64,000 nucleotides of DNA from Rhyacophila brunnea (lineage: Eukaryota; Arthropoda; Insecta; Trichoptera; Rhyacophilidae). A program made the translations under genes and the position numbers. Positions 20,984-34,229 of the stretch are shown here, in pieces. The notes under the pieces are model-generated. The model was given only the letters and a program-made list of their open reading frames with translations. It was not told the origin of the DNA and searched no databases. How positions within the stretch are numbered: the stretch's first letter is position 1; each line of letters opens with the position of its first letter. The stretch is from assembly GCA_022495005.1 (NCBI GenBank), contig JAGYXB010000061.1:372001-436000 (forward strand). The letters run 5' to 3'.

Positions 20984-23260
20984 AAATTATTTATTAAAGA
21001 CTGTAAAGCTGGTATTATGAATAAATTATATTATTAATATTTGCATACATAGTTAACTAAACTATTTTATGTTAAAAAGATTCAGAATATGCGAAAATAT
21101 AACTTAGAAATAAGGGGTCTAAAACTAAATAATTGGATAAAAAAAGTTATTTAGAGCGCTGGACAGTATAGTTACTACAGTAAGTCAAGGCCTTGATTGA
21201 GAAGCCACTTCTAATTACATTTATATATGTATCTAAGAGATATTGAAAGACCAATCAGACAATCAACTTTGGCAGAAGTACGTCCGTTGCAACGAAAGAC
21301 TTTGGACTGGGAGGAGTAAATACAGTACGGAGAAACTTTCATCCAGCAATGAATCGAGAGTTATTTGTTTCACTTTTAAAATTCGCTGTAAGTACCTACA
21401 CTGTGGCAGGCACCACAAATAAAATGAAAAACAGCAGATTGCCAATACCGCTGTTGCATTAATCAAAATAGGTACAACTAAAAAAAATACCAGCTTGTTT
21501 GTTTGTTTGTTTATTTTTTCTAGGTTACATAAATGCAAAAGGGATTCATCACTCACATCTCTTCAGGATCATCATCACTTACCTACACATTGATATATGC
21601 GCATAAAAGTAATGACATTGTTCTAAGAGGCTTTAGGGTACATTATACGTTATATTATATACTGAGCTACTATGACCATTCATTAAATTAAACATTTGTT
21701 TGTTATTTAGTTTAATTTGAACGTTTTTTTTTGACTGTTGTGAAATAAGATAATGGAGAAAAGCCTTCATGATTTTAACCCGCTCATATGTTTTTCAGTG
21801 TAGTTATTACTTTATGGAATTACGTTGTATTTATTTTATTAGAATTATTGTGATAACTGGTTTCATATGAAATATAATTGAGTGTATGTTATTTAAATAG
21901 TTTATTTGTTATATAATTAATATATTCGAGATGTACACTATATACCAAGTCACCTCGTTTCTAGCTTTCCGTAGATAAGAAAAAGATTTTTTTCAAGTTG
22001 TCATAAATGTATGTCGTACAATCGTACATGGTCTTTAGTGGACATATTTTGCTAATGCATACTTGCTGTACTATATTTTGATCCGTAGACTAACGTCGTT
22101 ATTACTCGGAATTCTGCTCAGTGATAGATACCAACATTGCATATATTTATAATCAATCTTGAAATATAAAAATGCACCGTATGCGTTACGGTAAGGGAAA
22201 ATAGAGTTGTGGTATCGACATGTCTATAGTTAGTCGATCGTCATTTTTGAAGAGGAAAGAAAAAAATATATGCATTATAATGGTATTAATCGATTAGACT
22301 ATAAAAGATCTTTGACAAAGATATGTTATGAAATATATTAAAGCATTTCTTTTAAGAGCATTATTTTATAAAACATGAGATACATATAAAAGCTTAAAAT
22401 ATTTTATAAAAGTTAAGTTTAAAAAATGGTCAACGAATGTATGTTGGCTAGTACGTTTATTTTTCGTTTATATTCTGCATGACAAAATAATATAACATTT
22501 CATATTTTACGTGTTCTACAATCAATATTTTCGTTGATTCATTTCTTGCCGTCTTGCAGTTTGAAACGAGCCGTCATAACAGTAACCCACTGAAATTTCA
22601 GTAAATCAACTGACGTAGTATATTATAATATTATACTAATGCTCACATTTACGTGATATTTTGAAAATACACATGTGATTATAACATGATTATAGAACAC
22701 TTTCAAGGCTATTACTTTTTTTATCAAGTAAAATCTTTGGTTTTATATAAGTATTTTTATTAATCTACTGAATTTTGAAAAAAAAACATTTGTCACCATA
22801 ACAAAACACTCACATAGGTCATAGAGTACCCACATATAGACAAATCTTCGTTAAAAAGTAATATCGTGCTGTTATGTTTTATAAAAGATTTTTATAAGAG
22901 AAATATTTTATAAAATATTCTTTATAAAAGATATTTGACACAAAACTTTTACAGTCTAATACCGGTCTTTGATATATATATTAGTTTCATTATAAGACGT
23001 ATTCTATTATATCTTATGTCTTATATCATAGTTTAAAAGCGTGAGGGTATTGATAGATTGTGATCGAGAGTAAGGTGCAAGTAGGGTGACTAGTCGTTCT
23101 ATTTCCATAAGGTATGCCGCAAAATTTGGCTGTAGGCCACTTCGTTATGGGTTCTACGACATATCTCAAACATTTAAATACAATTTATAAACAAAAAGTA
23201 CAATAATAATATATGTTTGGTATTATAAAAATATTGTTGATGAGACTCTCGATGTCCGAG
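20984..23260. other. AT-rich stretch, possible old foldback element
   Basis: ATTAGACTATAAAAG near 22295 has a diverged inverse near 22950 (CTTTTACAGTCTAAT), and TTTTATAAAA variants recur in between. This could be an old element with inverted ends or only AT-rich similarity. No genes are recognised. Confidence 0.3.
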
Positions 23261-23264
23261 AACT

Positions 23265-23440
23265 CATCACACAAAACCCAAGGCCGACTATAGTCAGGCC
23301 ATAGCCCTGAATTGCGAGTTACTCTGAAAGTGCTAGTTATTGATTATTTTCGAATGCAATGCCATAATCTATTAGCAATGAATGAAGATTTTCGAAGGCA
23401 TATTTCGTTAACATTAATTATCGTATTACCATTTATTTTA
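23265..23440. repeat. Dispersed repeat, partner of 31908-32060
   Basis: AGGCCGACTATAGTCAGGCC, CTGAATTGCGA, CTAGTTATTG and TCGAATGCAATGC occur in the same order as GGCCGACTATATACTCAGGC, CTGTATTGCAA, CTAGTTATTGG and CAAATGCAATGCG at 31908-32060. Confidence 0.6.
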
Positions 23441-23452
23441 ATGTGAAACAAT

Positions 23453-24261
23453 CAGTGACGTCCCGTGGGGGTAGGCCAGGGAACTCGGAAATAATGGGAA
23501 CTGAAATACACAACGGGTAAGGCGGTAGCAGGTAACCGACTCGAGTAAGGAAGACTCCGGGTTAAACTTACACACGTGTTAAAAATACGTTTTACATCGA
23601 TTACTAAAAACTGCTCTCGGTTTATGCATTTACGCTCATTTAATGTTGGTGTATTACACACACTATTGCACGTGCATAATGCGTGCTTCATTTTCGTAGG
23701 ACACTCACACATTCAAAAGCCTGCTTCACCATGCGGCGTATTGAATATTGCCTATTGGTATTCTATTTATTATCTGTTCTGTGGGGTAGGCATATTGAGC
23801 GTCGCTTGGGGGCGGAAGTTACTCGAGGGGCGGCAAATCGAGGAGAATCATTATTTATATATAGAAATAGCTACATCTACAGCTCACTGGTTGGAAACAA
23901 AATGTATTAATTAACTAACATACAAGGTTTAATAGGACTATATTTTTTGTTGGGTTCGCGATCTCTAGTTTACTTCCGTTGTCTTTGGAGGTCACGTCCT
24001 TGATGACCAGTAATGACACGTGCAGATTTTTAAATTATATGTAGGTACATACTTGCCTAATTTAAACCGTGGAAATATTTCTATTGAAGCAGAGATAGCA
24101 TTTAAAATAGATTTAGTAGTATATATTTTGTCGGTAATGAAGCTAAACCACACATTTCTTAGATATTCTTGTCAGAAGGATAATGAAAAATATTGTATTG
24201 AAAAAATGGGGCGGCATTTTGGCGCTGCTTAGGGGCAGCTTTTTGTCTAGGGACCTCACTG
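23453..24261. mobile_element. hAT-type element, CAGTGACGTCCC family, copy 1
   Basis: The left end is CAGTGACGTCCCGTGG and the right end GTCTAGGGACCTCACTG. The duplication GAAACAAT is perfect (23445-23452, 24262-24269). It is collinear with the copy at 42013-43416 (TTGAGCGTCGCTTGGGGGCG, TAGTTTACTTCCGTTG, GGCGGCATTTTGGC). A MITE is nested near the left end. No transposase is encoded. Confidence 0.92.
23477..23783. mobile_element. hAT-type MITE, CAGGGAAC family, nested copy
   Basis: Starts CAGGGAACTCGG, ends GTTCTGTG, duplication GGGTAGGC (23469-23476, 23784-23791). The host element at 42013 shows the near-empty site (GAGGTAGGTAGATTGAGCG). The frames that cross this region on both strands are by-products. 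Confidence 0.92.
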
Positions 24262-24269
24262 GAAACAAT

Positions 24270-26540
24270 CATCATTGTGCACAAAAAGTTTATCATATTG
24301 CATTCAAAGTATGAGCAATAACTAGCATTTTGATAGAAATTTACTACACATTATAGTGGGCCTTGCCAAAGCCCCTCAATAACGAAGTTACATAGAGGCG
24401 CAAAAACACTATGTATAGAAAACATAAAAGTACCTAACACAAATGGATAGATCAATGAAATGACTTTTGTCCCTTTTTAAAACAGATTCACTTTAAAATG
24501 TATTTTAACGTATTAAAACCAGAAAACTACAGTACCTCAGTCACATTATGACAGGACAAAAGTACAGTATTCCCTAACATGGTATCCAATGAAAATCAAT
24601 GTTAAACGTAGCAGACGACGTCGCCACATTTCATGTTTCATGGCGTAAGAGCCTCCGTGATTAGCTCCATCAAACTGTTTTGGGTAGCATAATATAATGA
24701 TTGAGAAAATATCCCCTTGGTGACGACTGATCTCCGTTAGGGGGTGGCACAATATGAAGAAGATATAACGTCTCAAGGCCCCCAATAAATATCTTCTAGA
24801 AATATAAATATTATAATATTAATTAGATTAAACTCCACAAATTAGTTTTTCAGTCACAGAATTATTCTTCGTTTCTGCGTCCTTCACTGTTGAAGATCGT
24901 TACACTTTTCAAATGTCTATAGTGGTGTCTTTCCAGCGATCCCTGCATTCCGCCATCGGCATAACTGAAATTATTCAGATACCCGTAGATTAGTTAGACT
25001 ATCGTGTAGGCGACTTCCCCTTTCCCTGTCTACGTAAACATTTCAAAAATATTGTTTTCCTTTCTGGCTATATAGTAAAATATCTGCAGAACTCTTTCTG
25101 AGATATCTGTTGAAGATCCACTCTTTCAAGTTTATTTCTTTTGGGGTTATGCTTTTCATAGTGGACTGCAAATTATGACGGAATGATTTTGATGATGAAT
25201 GTGGGTGCTGGGGGGGGGGGGTGCGCTTACACGGGAGTTAGTACAGGCACCAACCTTATTGATGTTCAGCTGTCTGGCTGAAGCTGGTCTCTGGTACTTG
25301 CCCTTACGTCCTAGTAGGCACTCACATGGTACACTTGGGTTTATGGTAAATGAGGAGATACCCTGTAACACGGACACAGGTGGTTTGATTAACGGAGTTT
25401 GCACGGAAACTCGAATAGAATTATGGTTAGGTATTTAACTTTTTGCATCAGTCTGTATATGCTTTGAATTACTTGTTAACGACGGCCAAGCTATCCATTG
25501 TCTTGAGATATTTAAATATTTTTCAATCACGGTCGACTGATGACCCGTTACTGAGTTGCGCCTAGACTTGCGACAATACTGACGAATTGATGGAGGAGGG
25601 AAATATAAGGATGAGGGCGACCATAATTATTAGCCCAACCACTATGTTTATTATTATACATACCTAATAATATTATTATGTACCTATTCATTATTTTTAA
25701 TATCTACATACTTTTTCAATATTTTCATGATTAATTTAATTATATATTTAGGTATTTAATATATTTTGTTCAAAAAAGTAAATAATATAGAAAATCTTAA
25801 AATATATATAAATAAAAATATGAAACCATTTATGTAAATAAAGTATCGTGGGTATAATAAATAAAAATTAGTTGATTGAAAATAATTCGCTTCATATAAT
25901 ACAAAGACTCAACCAATTACTGCTTAGTTTTAGCTCCGCGGGGAGTTTGATGTGCGAATTCTTCAATCTATAAATACGATCGAACTCGTGGAAGCTTTTG
26001 CCAGCGGATATACTCGGAGCTTTTTGTAACACACGTGTCGACATGTGGCTAAATTGTTGTTATCCCACAATGTTCTGACCTACACTGTTTATGAATCTTA
26101 TTATTTTGTACCGGAAACAGACGTTTATTGTAAAACCATCGTGATTTATAAATATTTATTCGAAAATGATAATTTCTTTGTTTGTGTATAATAACGCTCA
26201 AGTGAAATATATTATATTTGAAATATCAAATAATCAAGTAAATACGTACATATTTTACTGTCAATTTGCTGGAAGCATTTAGCGACAGAATATGAAAGAT
26301 TCAATGAAGTAATACATTTTACTGATAATTTTCCATTTAAAGTATCTTAAATAATCACCACATTGTATCTAACAACTTTAAAATGAAAATACTAGTTGTA
26401 TAGTGAACATTTCCATCTTAATATTACATATTATTGCACTGCTATTTTTCATTAAAAATTGTTTAATAGATTCTTTCTGATGTACCGGCAAGATGTTATA
26501 AGACGTTAATTTTTTTTTTATAAAAATGTTGATTTATAAT
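24270..26540. other. Unannotated stretch with one GC-richer patch
   Basis: At 25199-25438 overlapping frames on both strands (79 and 82 codons) lie in a less AT-rich patch after a run of about 13 G. The plus frame reads EAGLWYLPLRPSRHSHG and NTDTGGLINGVCTETR. I do not recognise a family. It could be an old retroelement piece or an exon. The rest is AT-rich with nothing recognised. Confidence 0.3.
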
Positions 26541-27232
26541 ATCATCATCATCATCAGCCGGGGTCAATCCACTGCTGGATGAAGGCCTCCCCGAGCTTCT
26601 TCCAACTCTCTCGGTCCTGTGTCGTTCGCTGCCACGTATTTCCGCCGAACTTTATCAGTTCGTCAATCCAGCGGTTTTTAGGGTGACCCTGTGACCGTTT
26701 CGTGCCCCTTGGGTACCACTGGATGACGGCATTTGTCCAGCGACCGTCCTTTCGGCGACCAATGTTCCCCACCCATCTCTATTTCAGATGTTTGGCGACG
26801 TCTATTACATCGCGTACTCCTGTCTGCTTCCTAACCCATTCGTTTCTCTTACGGTCCTTTCGTGTGATGCCCAACATACACCTCTCCATACCTCACTGTG
26901 CGACTCTTAGCCTTTGGACATCTCTCGTGTTGAGGGTCCACGTGTCGCAGCCATACGTGAGCACGGGCGTCAGACGTCCGAAAGCACTCCATCCCCGTTT
27001 TGTTCTTCGAGCAATTTCATCGTGCATGCTTCCGTCTATGGGCACCTGTTGTCCGAGACAGACGTAGCTGTTGACTTGCTCGAGGTGGGTGGCATTAATA
27101 TAGATAATAGCAGGGTCCGAAAAACAGTTCCTCATCACTTTTGTCTTTGAGACGTTTATATTTAGGCCGACCGTTTGACTGACATCCGCGAGTTCTTGCA
27201 TTCTACCTTGGAGATACGAGTACAAATATGAA
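26541..27232 (-). mobile_element. RTE-type non-LTR retrotransposon, 5'-truncated
   Basis: It is the 3' end of an RTE-like LINE on the minus strand, truncated on its 5' side near 27232. The 3' end after the stop codon is a GATGATGATGATGATAT microsatellite, typical of RTE elements. Two further 3' ends of the same family are at 27964-28140 (minus) and 49480-49605 (plus). Confidence 0.85.
26554..27225 (-). pseudogene. RTE-type reverse transcriptase C-terminal region
   Basis: One continuous reading frame of about 224 codons is interrupted by two nonsense codons (after VAQ near 26893, and after AKHLK near 26773) but has no frameshift. Blocks in order: LADVSQTVGLNINVSKTKVM (end of the reverse transcriptase palm and thumb), YVCLGQQV, GSMHDEIARRTKRGWSAFGR, LTYGCDTWTL, LRVAQ, then MERCMLGITRKDRKRNEWVR, RWTNAVIQWYPRGTKRSQG and DRESWKKLGEAFIQQWIDPG. 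This is the characteristic tail of RTE-like polyproteins. The active-site FADD block lies upstream of the truncation and is absent. Confidence 0.87.
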
Positions 27233-27339
27233 GGTGGGTATAACTTGAAATCGTTTTTTATTACATTATTAATAAATTATTATTAAAAGATAATATTAGG
27301 TCAAATATATATAAATACTTACTTTTAATGGGTTATAAC

Positions 27340-27720
27340 CAGAGCGTTAGAGCGGAGCCCGGAGCAGGAGCGCGGTGCAGGAGCACGGAGCAGTGGAGCA
27401 ATGGGGTTTTAACCGGAGCAGAAGTGGAGCCAGAGCACCGAAAATTAGTAGTGCTTCACTGCTCCGGATGTTTTTTTATCAATATTAAATTTTCGTCGTG
27501 AAATCCAATGAACATATAATATTTGACACTTTGCAACACTGGTATTATTAGAAATACTGCAACACTTGCCGAGTGATAAATAAACTCACCTTTTTGACAC
27601 TTTGGAGACACTTTAATATCGAATAATAAACCTTATTTTAAAACTATTTTTTTTACATTTGTATACCTACATAATAATACCTATTGAAATCTTTTTACCC
27701 GGAGCGGAGCTACTACTAAA
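27340..27720. repeat. GGAGC-rich low-complexity region
   Basis: GGAGCA and GAGC words recur from 27350 to 27470 and again at 27700-27715 (CCCGGAGCGGAGCTACTACT), with an AT-rich segment between. CGGAGCGC words also occur in the small hAT element at 45664. No ends or duplication could be fixed. Confidence 0.4.
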
Positions 27721-27963
27721 TCCTACGTACTTACATATTTTTTTAATTTAATATAACGGATTTCTATTGAATTATTGACCATCGCTATAGAAAAAAATAG
27801 CAAGTCAATGTCAAACTGAAGGGTCAGTATTAATCGAATTGTATGTACCTAGTAGGTAATCGGTTTTTAATATTTTTTTTTATAAAAAATGTTCATATAA
27901 GAAAACTTATGGATTTTTTAAATTCCTTTTTCTACCTCAGTATCAATTCATGTTAGTATATAA

Positions 27964-28140
27964 ATCATCATTATCAGCCGGGGTTAATCCACTGCTGGAT
28001 GAAGGCTCCTAGCTCCCTCGCTTCGTTGCCATGTACATCCATAGAACTTTATTAGTTCGTCTATTCAGCGGGTTTTAGGGCATCCCTGTGAACGTTTAGT
28101 GTCTCTTGTGTACCACAGTATGACTGTAACCACCGCCATC
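27964..28140 (-). mobile_element. RTE-type LINE 3' end, second copy
   Basis: The minus strand matches the last part of the copy at 26541-27232 (WYTRDTKRSQG, IDELIKFYG, TWQR) and ends in the same microsatellite at 27964. A block of about 25 bases corresponding to QDRESWKK is deleted, so the frame is broken. Confidence 0.75.
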
Positions 28141-28142
28141 TT

Positions 28143-30382
28143 TAGATTAAGAAAGCCTGAGCATGAGCTGAACTTTTTGCACAAGCAACGAGTGGTCCAC
28201 TTTTCAGCTGTCAAAATCAGATCCCAGATTGCTTGACATATTGATTCGCCCTTTCTCGTTTCAAATTTAATTATAAAAAATTCTCACATCAAATATATTA
28301 ACTATCAGTGTTATTAATAAATAATATACATTCCTGTTATTCATCAGCTGTCCAAGTCAGACTAGTCCTTCACACAAAAACCGGTGGTAATATCGATTTC
28401 CAAACAATATGTAGCATTGATATATGCATTACATTTTTGTAGAAGTTGTTGATAGTGTATTATTTATCATGTAACTTACCTATTCAAATAAAACCATTCC
28501 CTGTGTGAACACGACAGACTCGTCAGTATGAGCACACTATAGAACAATGACAGGAAATGACAGTTCATACATATACAACAACGGGAGGGGCGGTAAAAGT
28601 AGGACCAGTCGTTGTAAATGAATCGGCTATCTACTTGAGTCGGCAATGCTGTAACACATTCGTCCAGCGGTTGTCTACTCGCCGAGCGACATTCCAGCCC
28701 ATTTCCACCGATAAATAAATAAAAAAAATGTATTGTGAACGACGTATTTAAATAATTTTAATTTGATTACACACAATAATTCTTAGCAAAAATACAAATA
28801 TTTAACAGACTAAAATTGGCACAGCTTTCAAATTCGCAATGAGAACAATTTGTAAATATTTATTTAAGGTTTCATTAACATAATAATAAAGAGTGTAAAA
28901 TCGTTTATGTGTGCTATTTAAAATGTTTCAAAGAAAACGTTCCCTTCTGCCTGGCGGTCAAAACATACTTTGTCGGCGACTTTAACAGGCGTCGGAAAAA
29001 CAGATGTCAGCTTTAAATATATCTGACGGTAAATAATAATGGTAGTTATTAGTAACTCTACCGTATTGAGATGGAAATGCGATTTCGAACTGAACTCAGT
29101 AATGGTCAGGGTTACCTTCTATCAATAAACTACCTACTTATTATATTAAATACCTACCAGCGATCGCGCACGACTTGGTCCGCGTGACATACGGAAAGAA
29201 AAAGTAAGAAGAAAAAACAAAATTAAGAAATATACCTACTAAAGTCACAAACACATTATTATCGCGTCATATGAGCACACGCAAGTTCACGGTAAGTTCG
29301 CGGAAGATGCAAAATGTTCGCATACATCTAACAAAACCACATTAATGTCACCTCACTCGTATTACATCGCACCACGTTTTTCCTGCAAATTTACACATTT
29401 TCAAGTCACATGGTCTCACGTATCTTTGTTTATAGTAGTTATTAAGGGATTGTCAGTTTTTATTATTGACTGTTTTAAAGGTTCTATCATATGAGATTAC
29501 GTGATGTGATAATAATATGTTTCTGGCTTTATTCGTTTACTTAGATATTTGATCTCTATGCGTACCTACGCTTTTCTACTGACGCGTCACTTCATATTGT
29601 TGCAAATTATTGACCTAGAAATTGTTCGATTACTAGGCGCTAGCTTTATATTGTCGTATATGTGGGATTTTCAATAAGGTTCTATTTATCGAGAATCAAG
29701 TCGATACCCACAATGTAGGCTATAGGCTGTGGAAGTTTTATCAGTATTGGTCCAGTAGTTTTAGGTATAACGGAACAAATCGATAGACTGGGGACATTTT
29801 AATTTTATTATTCGTATAGAGAACGCATACAGAATACGTACATATTATTATTTATTCGATTATTTTTTAAAGTGACCTCCCATTGTGCCTAAAACGAAAA
29901 GTGTGTAATCGCGTAGGTAATCACATATGCGTGAGAAACTTTGGAACTCATTTAAGAGAGATCCAGAAACTTAGAGTTTTCCAATGTGGTATGGAAAGAT
30001 TGCATGCTGTGAAAAACGCGTAAGGACAAAAAAAATGATTAGGTAACAAATAAGGCCATGCAATATAACGGAGTTTGCCTAACACCTGAAATGGAAACGA
30101 ACAGGATTCATACGTGGCTCGGACAAACAAACAATGCTGGACAAAACTAGTAAATGTTAATGTAAACCTAGTTAAGTTCTAAAGAATTTCGATGGTAACG
30201 CGATGTACAGAATCGAGAGGAATGGAAATAACTTGGAAAGGACTTCAGTAGTCAATTAATCGAGGCAGCTGATAACGAATAATAATACTTTCATAAGTCA
30301 TGGACACATAGAATGGTATCCCTATAAGAGTTTTATGAGGAAAGCATGGAACGGAAAGGTCTTTCGGCTAGCTGCCAGCTAT
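28143..30382. other. Unannotated stretch
   Basis: Short frames only (for example 29948-30130, minus). No family, repeat end or RNA gene was recognised. Confidence 0.4.
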
Positions 30383-30390
30383 ACCATGGA

Positions 30391-30752
30391 CATGGCCCCC
30401 ACAAAGGGGGGCTGACAGGGCTCAGGTGGGCCCCGCGTGGCGCGTCTACCTTATAAGTGAGATAAACACACAAAAAGTCGCCTGCGGCGTATTTTACTTT
30501 GAGCATTTTAAAAAATGTGATAGTGGGATGCAAATTTTGATTATTGTCTGTCGCTATTCGAAAACTTCATAACTCAAGTGGATTTATTGAAAATACAAAA
30601 AATCTTTTAAAATACACTGAATACCCTTAATTTTACCTGGAACACCACTTGGAAAACGTTTCTGTAGAGCGTGTGTTTTTAGCCCTAGCGATAGGTAAGG
30701 GGGCCGACAAAAATCCTGGCCTAGGGGCCCGCTTCAGGATGTGGGGGCTATG
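30391..30752 (+). mobile_element. hAT-type MITE, CATGGCCCC family, copy 3
   Basis: Ends CATGGCCCCCACAAAG and ATGTGGGGGCTATG; duplication ACCATGGA (30383-30390, 30753-30760). Interior blocks match copies at 3306 and 36356. The AT-rich middle has small deletions relative to them. Confidence 0.9.
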
Positions 30753-31371
30753 ACCATGGACATGACAGAATATTTTTAATTTGAATGCTGTGCTCAGTGA
30801 CCTTCTAATGACGTTTGTTTTAAGGATGAACTCGTGAATAATTAATTATAATTTGAACGCAGAGCCCACCATGTCCGTGCGAATGTCTATCTCACTGAAA
30901 AAAACTACAAACGTGAATAAATAATTTACTTGTAAAATAAATTAAAATCGAAATTAATGACACAATGAGGAAACAGTATTCCAATCTATTTGATGATCCT
31001 AAGGCAGTGAACCTATTTGATAGTCAATAATACTCTCAGGCTAGACACGAGCCATGAAGTTCATAGTTAATTTGTCTACTGCGGTATTATGAAGGTTAAC
31101 TGTATGTCTGACTCGTGAAAGACTTATTTTGGATTGATGTATGGTTGGCGATTACCATAGAAATAGACAATAACGGCATGCACAAAGTAAACATCTTCAA
31201 AGTAACTAACCATCTGTAAAATGTCATTTGCGATAAAATTAGTTATGCCTACTCAGAAATTCTTACAGTATTTATTCAAAGTCAGTGGCGCGTTTTTTTG
31301 TATGCAAATGACGCAAACGTTTCGTATATTTTTTTTAAAGAGGGCTGTGTATTAATAGCACATAATAATTT

Positions 31372-31416
31372 AGTGGTAAAGATTCCTTACTAGGCGATTG
31401 TTTAATTAAAGCTTAC
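31372..31416. mobile_element. Fragment of the CAGTGGCGAAG hAT family
   Basis: TAGTGGTAAAGATTCC, TACTAGGCGATTGTTTAATT and AAAGCTTACC match the left terminal region of the element at 42327 (CAGTGGCGAAGACTCC, TACTAGGCGATTATTTAA). The opposite end was not found. Confidence 0.5.
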
Positions 31417-31907
31417 CCTAATAAAAATATATAATTTACATATTAGTATCAAACTCATCGTGGCATCGATACGTAATATAATGTAATAGTTGTCGCAATA
31501 TATCCACCAACAGATGATCTGCGTCATATATTTACTACCAATAGTCGTGCGTTCAAAGGTTGTAATAATCCGTACGTAAATGTTTCATGTATCGCGTAGA
31601 ATATCGTTACCTAAATCTACCGACAACTTATCAGATCGGTAAATTGCACTAAAATTACTTTCATAATTGTACAATATTATTTTAGGTTGACGCGTAGAGC
31701 GTGTAGGTATCTATTCATCTTAAGTCTAGTATGTGCGATTGGCAAGTACCTACTTACGCACTATGCCCATCAACTCCTAAAAATACTTTTCTCTACTGCA
31801 TAATATAATTATTATAGTACGACTGTTTGTCGAAATCAAAATATTTGATATTAGTCTATTATGGTATAGTCAATACCTACTGTGTATACTACATTGTATA
31901 GATAGAC

Positions 31908-32795
31908 TGTAGGCCGACTATATACTCAGGCCGTGGCACTGTATTGCAAATTACGATAGTAGTACTAGTTATTGGTAATCTTCAAATGCAATGCGGTAAC
32001 CCGTTCGCAATAAATGAAGAGTTTTCATTTCATATTTCATTCAAATTATTACCATTTATTCACATATGCTTTCTACAAACAGTTCACAGCACTACCATGA
32101 AATTTTGTCACGATCAGACTATTTATAGTCTATAGTGGGCTTTGGGACTAGTCATTTACGTTATATCACGCACACAAGTCAGATGTTATTCGAGTGTGCG
32201 AGGAAATCCAAATCATAGAAATTAAGTTGTTTGAACATGTTGCAAATGCACTTTATATCATCCATAATATTTTTATTGCTTTTTTATGATACCAATTGGT
32301 TTTAGAATATGTAAATTATTTTTTTTATATTTCAATTAGATTAGAGTTAGTGATAGTGATACTTTAGGTAGTGGAAAAACTACACGTGGAGTCAGTGATG
32401 GCTCAAATTGGTACCAACATAGTATAATGACTTGACGAAGTTAGAATGAAAAACTGTTGTCATAAATATCAACTATAATTTTTTTTTTTTTAGAATTATT
32501 AATAACCATGTCCTTGTAAGTAATTTTTAACAATCAAAAACACCCAGGCTTTGATAAAAACACATAAATATTGTGTCCTCACCGGGATCGAAACTAAAAC
32601 TCTCGGGTGGAAGGCCATCACCGCACGCACTGCACCACGAGAGCCGCCTAAATTGTATTATCAAATAGGTAATGATCGACAATTATAATTTGAGATGCGG
32701 CGGTTTTACGAACGTCTTACGGCAATACTCACATCGTGACACAAATGTGCCAATACCATGCCTCAAGTTATAGTTGTCGGCCTATAGTATCAGTA
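31908..32795. repeat. Possible element with CTRTAGGCCGAC inverted ends
   Basis: ACTGTAGGCCGACTATAT at 31908 has a diverged inverse near 32775-32795 (GTCGGCCTATAGT), and inside the ends the words CAGGCCGTGG and GAGGCATGG also correspond. The first part matches 23265-23440. A family 1 SINE lies within it. No duplication is clear. Confidence 0.4.
32479..32648 (-). mobile_element. tRNA-derived SINE family 1, full copy
   Basis: The minus strand reads GGCTCTCGTGGTGCAGTGCG, a decayed B box (GTTTCGATCCCGG), GAGGACACAATATTTATGTG, CAAAGCCTGGGTGTTTTTG, CAAGGACATGGTTATTAATA and an A-tail at 32479-32490. It is the copy that shows head, body and tail together. Confidence 0.78.
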
Positions 32796-32799
32796 CTGC

Positions 32800-34221
32800 T
32801 ATAACATTATTTTTGTGACGATGATGTTTTCTATTGTATGTGTGTAATAAAAGTTGACATAAGTATTAAATTTTGTTTGCTTTTTAAATTTCCTACATTT
32901 CAATTGATTTCAGAATAATACCTAATGTTTTTTTGCATTTTTTCATCTGGTAAATTTACATGCATCCAATTATACCTAATAATTAATTGAAAAAATAGGT
33001 ACATACCTGCTTTGAAGTCGAACCCCTAGAATGTGAGCAATTAAACTATACTACTATATTTTTATATTTATTTATACATTCACAGTCTTTATTCAAAATT
33101 GCCGTGACATTCTCTGACTGAAAGAATTGAGGAATTTGTATAGGTCACGATTGACTCTTTATTTTCAAATTCAAGGTTCGAAGTCCCGCAGCCGATACAA
33201 TAATCGCTTGAACCTGATAAAAATAGTAAAACAAAAACTATACAATGGGTATTTAAAATACCACATTCATTACCGCGTGCACTATTGCCTTTTGACATTA
33301 TTAAATCAATACTTGTAATAATATGCATGTCTATTAATTGCATCACATATTATAAAAAGTAATTAATTAAATTAATATTAAAGGTATTGTCTTGTTAATA
33401 ATAGTGTGGCATTGATCTTTGAATCGATGATTAACCTGATCATGATATTGAAAAAAACATATAATTATTTTTTTTATTTCATATACTTATACGTACGAAA
33501 GTCAATCACAAAAAACTATTCAGGAATTAATTACGACAATGAAACATTTAATCTTTTGGAAAAATAAGACTTAAAAATATAAAATATTCTCTGTTACAAG
33601 TATGTATTTTAATTTTCTTTTGTGAGTCATGATTCATGTCAAGCTCATTCCAGCGTAGGAAATTATTATACCGATGGCCTTCCTTTCCTATCCTGTACTG
33701 CTCGAAGAGTGTAAAAGTATACTCGTCGATCTTCATTTCAGTCACGATTTATTTAAGGCAGAAGAGTTAGTTCGTCTTTTGAATTTTGAAAATTCATTAG
33801 GACAACCCCGAGAAGAGTCTGTTTCGTCATGGCACGTTGAAGCGACGCCTGGTCGAGAGCCAGATTCGATTGGTTTAGGATCCGGTTTCAAATAATCCGA
33901 CATGCGGGAATCACATCTCGGACATCGTTTGGTTACACACAGTCCGGGAAATGAATAACAATCTAACTAACAATCTAACAATCGCGGGAAATTAATTATT
34001 GTCAATCGATAATTTTCTTAAATAATCAACGTAACTTATGAACTTTTTAAATTACATCTCCTACTAGTGATTCCTCAACGTTTTTAGTGTTATTAAATTG
34101 GCAAGCAACTATAATAAAAAATATTATTATACGTAAACGCTGGTACGTTGAAAAATGGCGTCTATAAACTTACGTTTATGACCGTCATCTTTTGGACGTT
34201 TCGTTTTTATTTTTATTGTTT
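32800..34221. other. Unannotated stretch
   Basis: The frame at 33674-33895 (73 codons, less AT-rich towards its end) has no family resemblance. I see no other feature. Confidence 0.35.
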
Positions 34222-34229
34222 ATCTAAAC

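Noticed and set aside
33674..33895. 73-codon plus-strand frame as a host exon
   Set aside because: No recognisable domain, splice context or start context, and the length is within chance expectation for the window.
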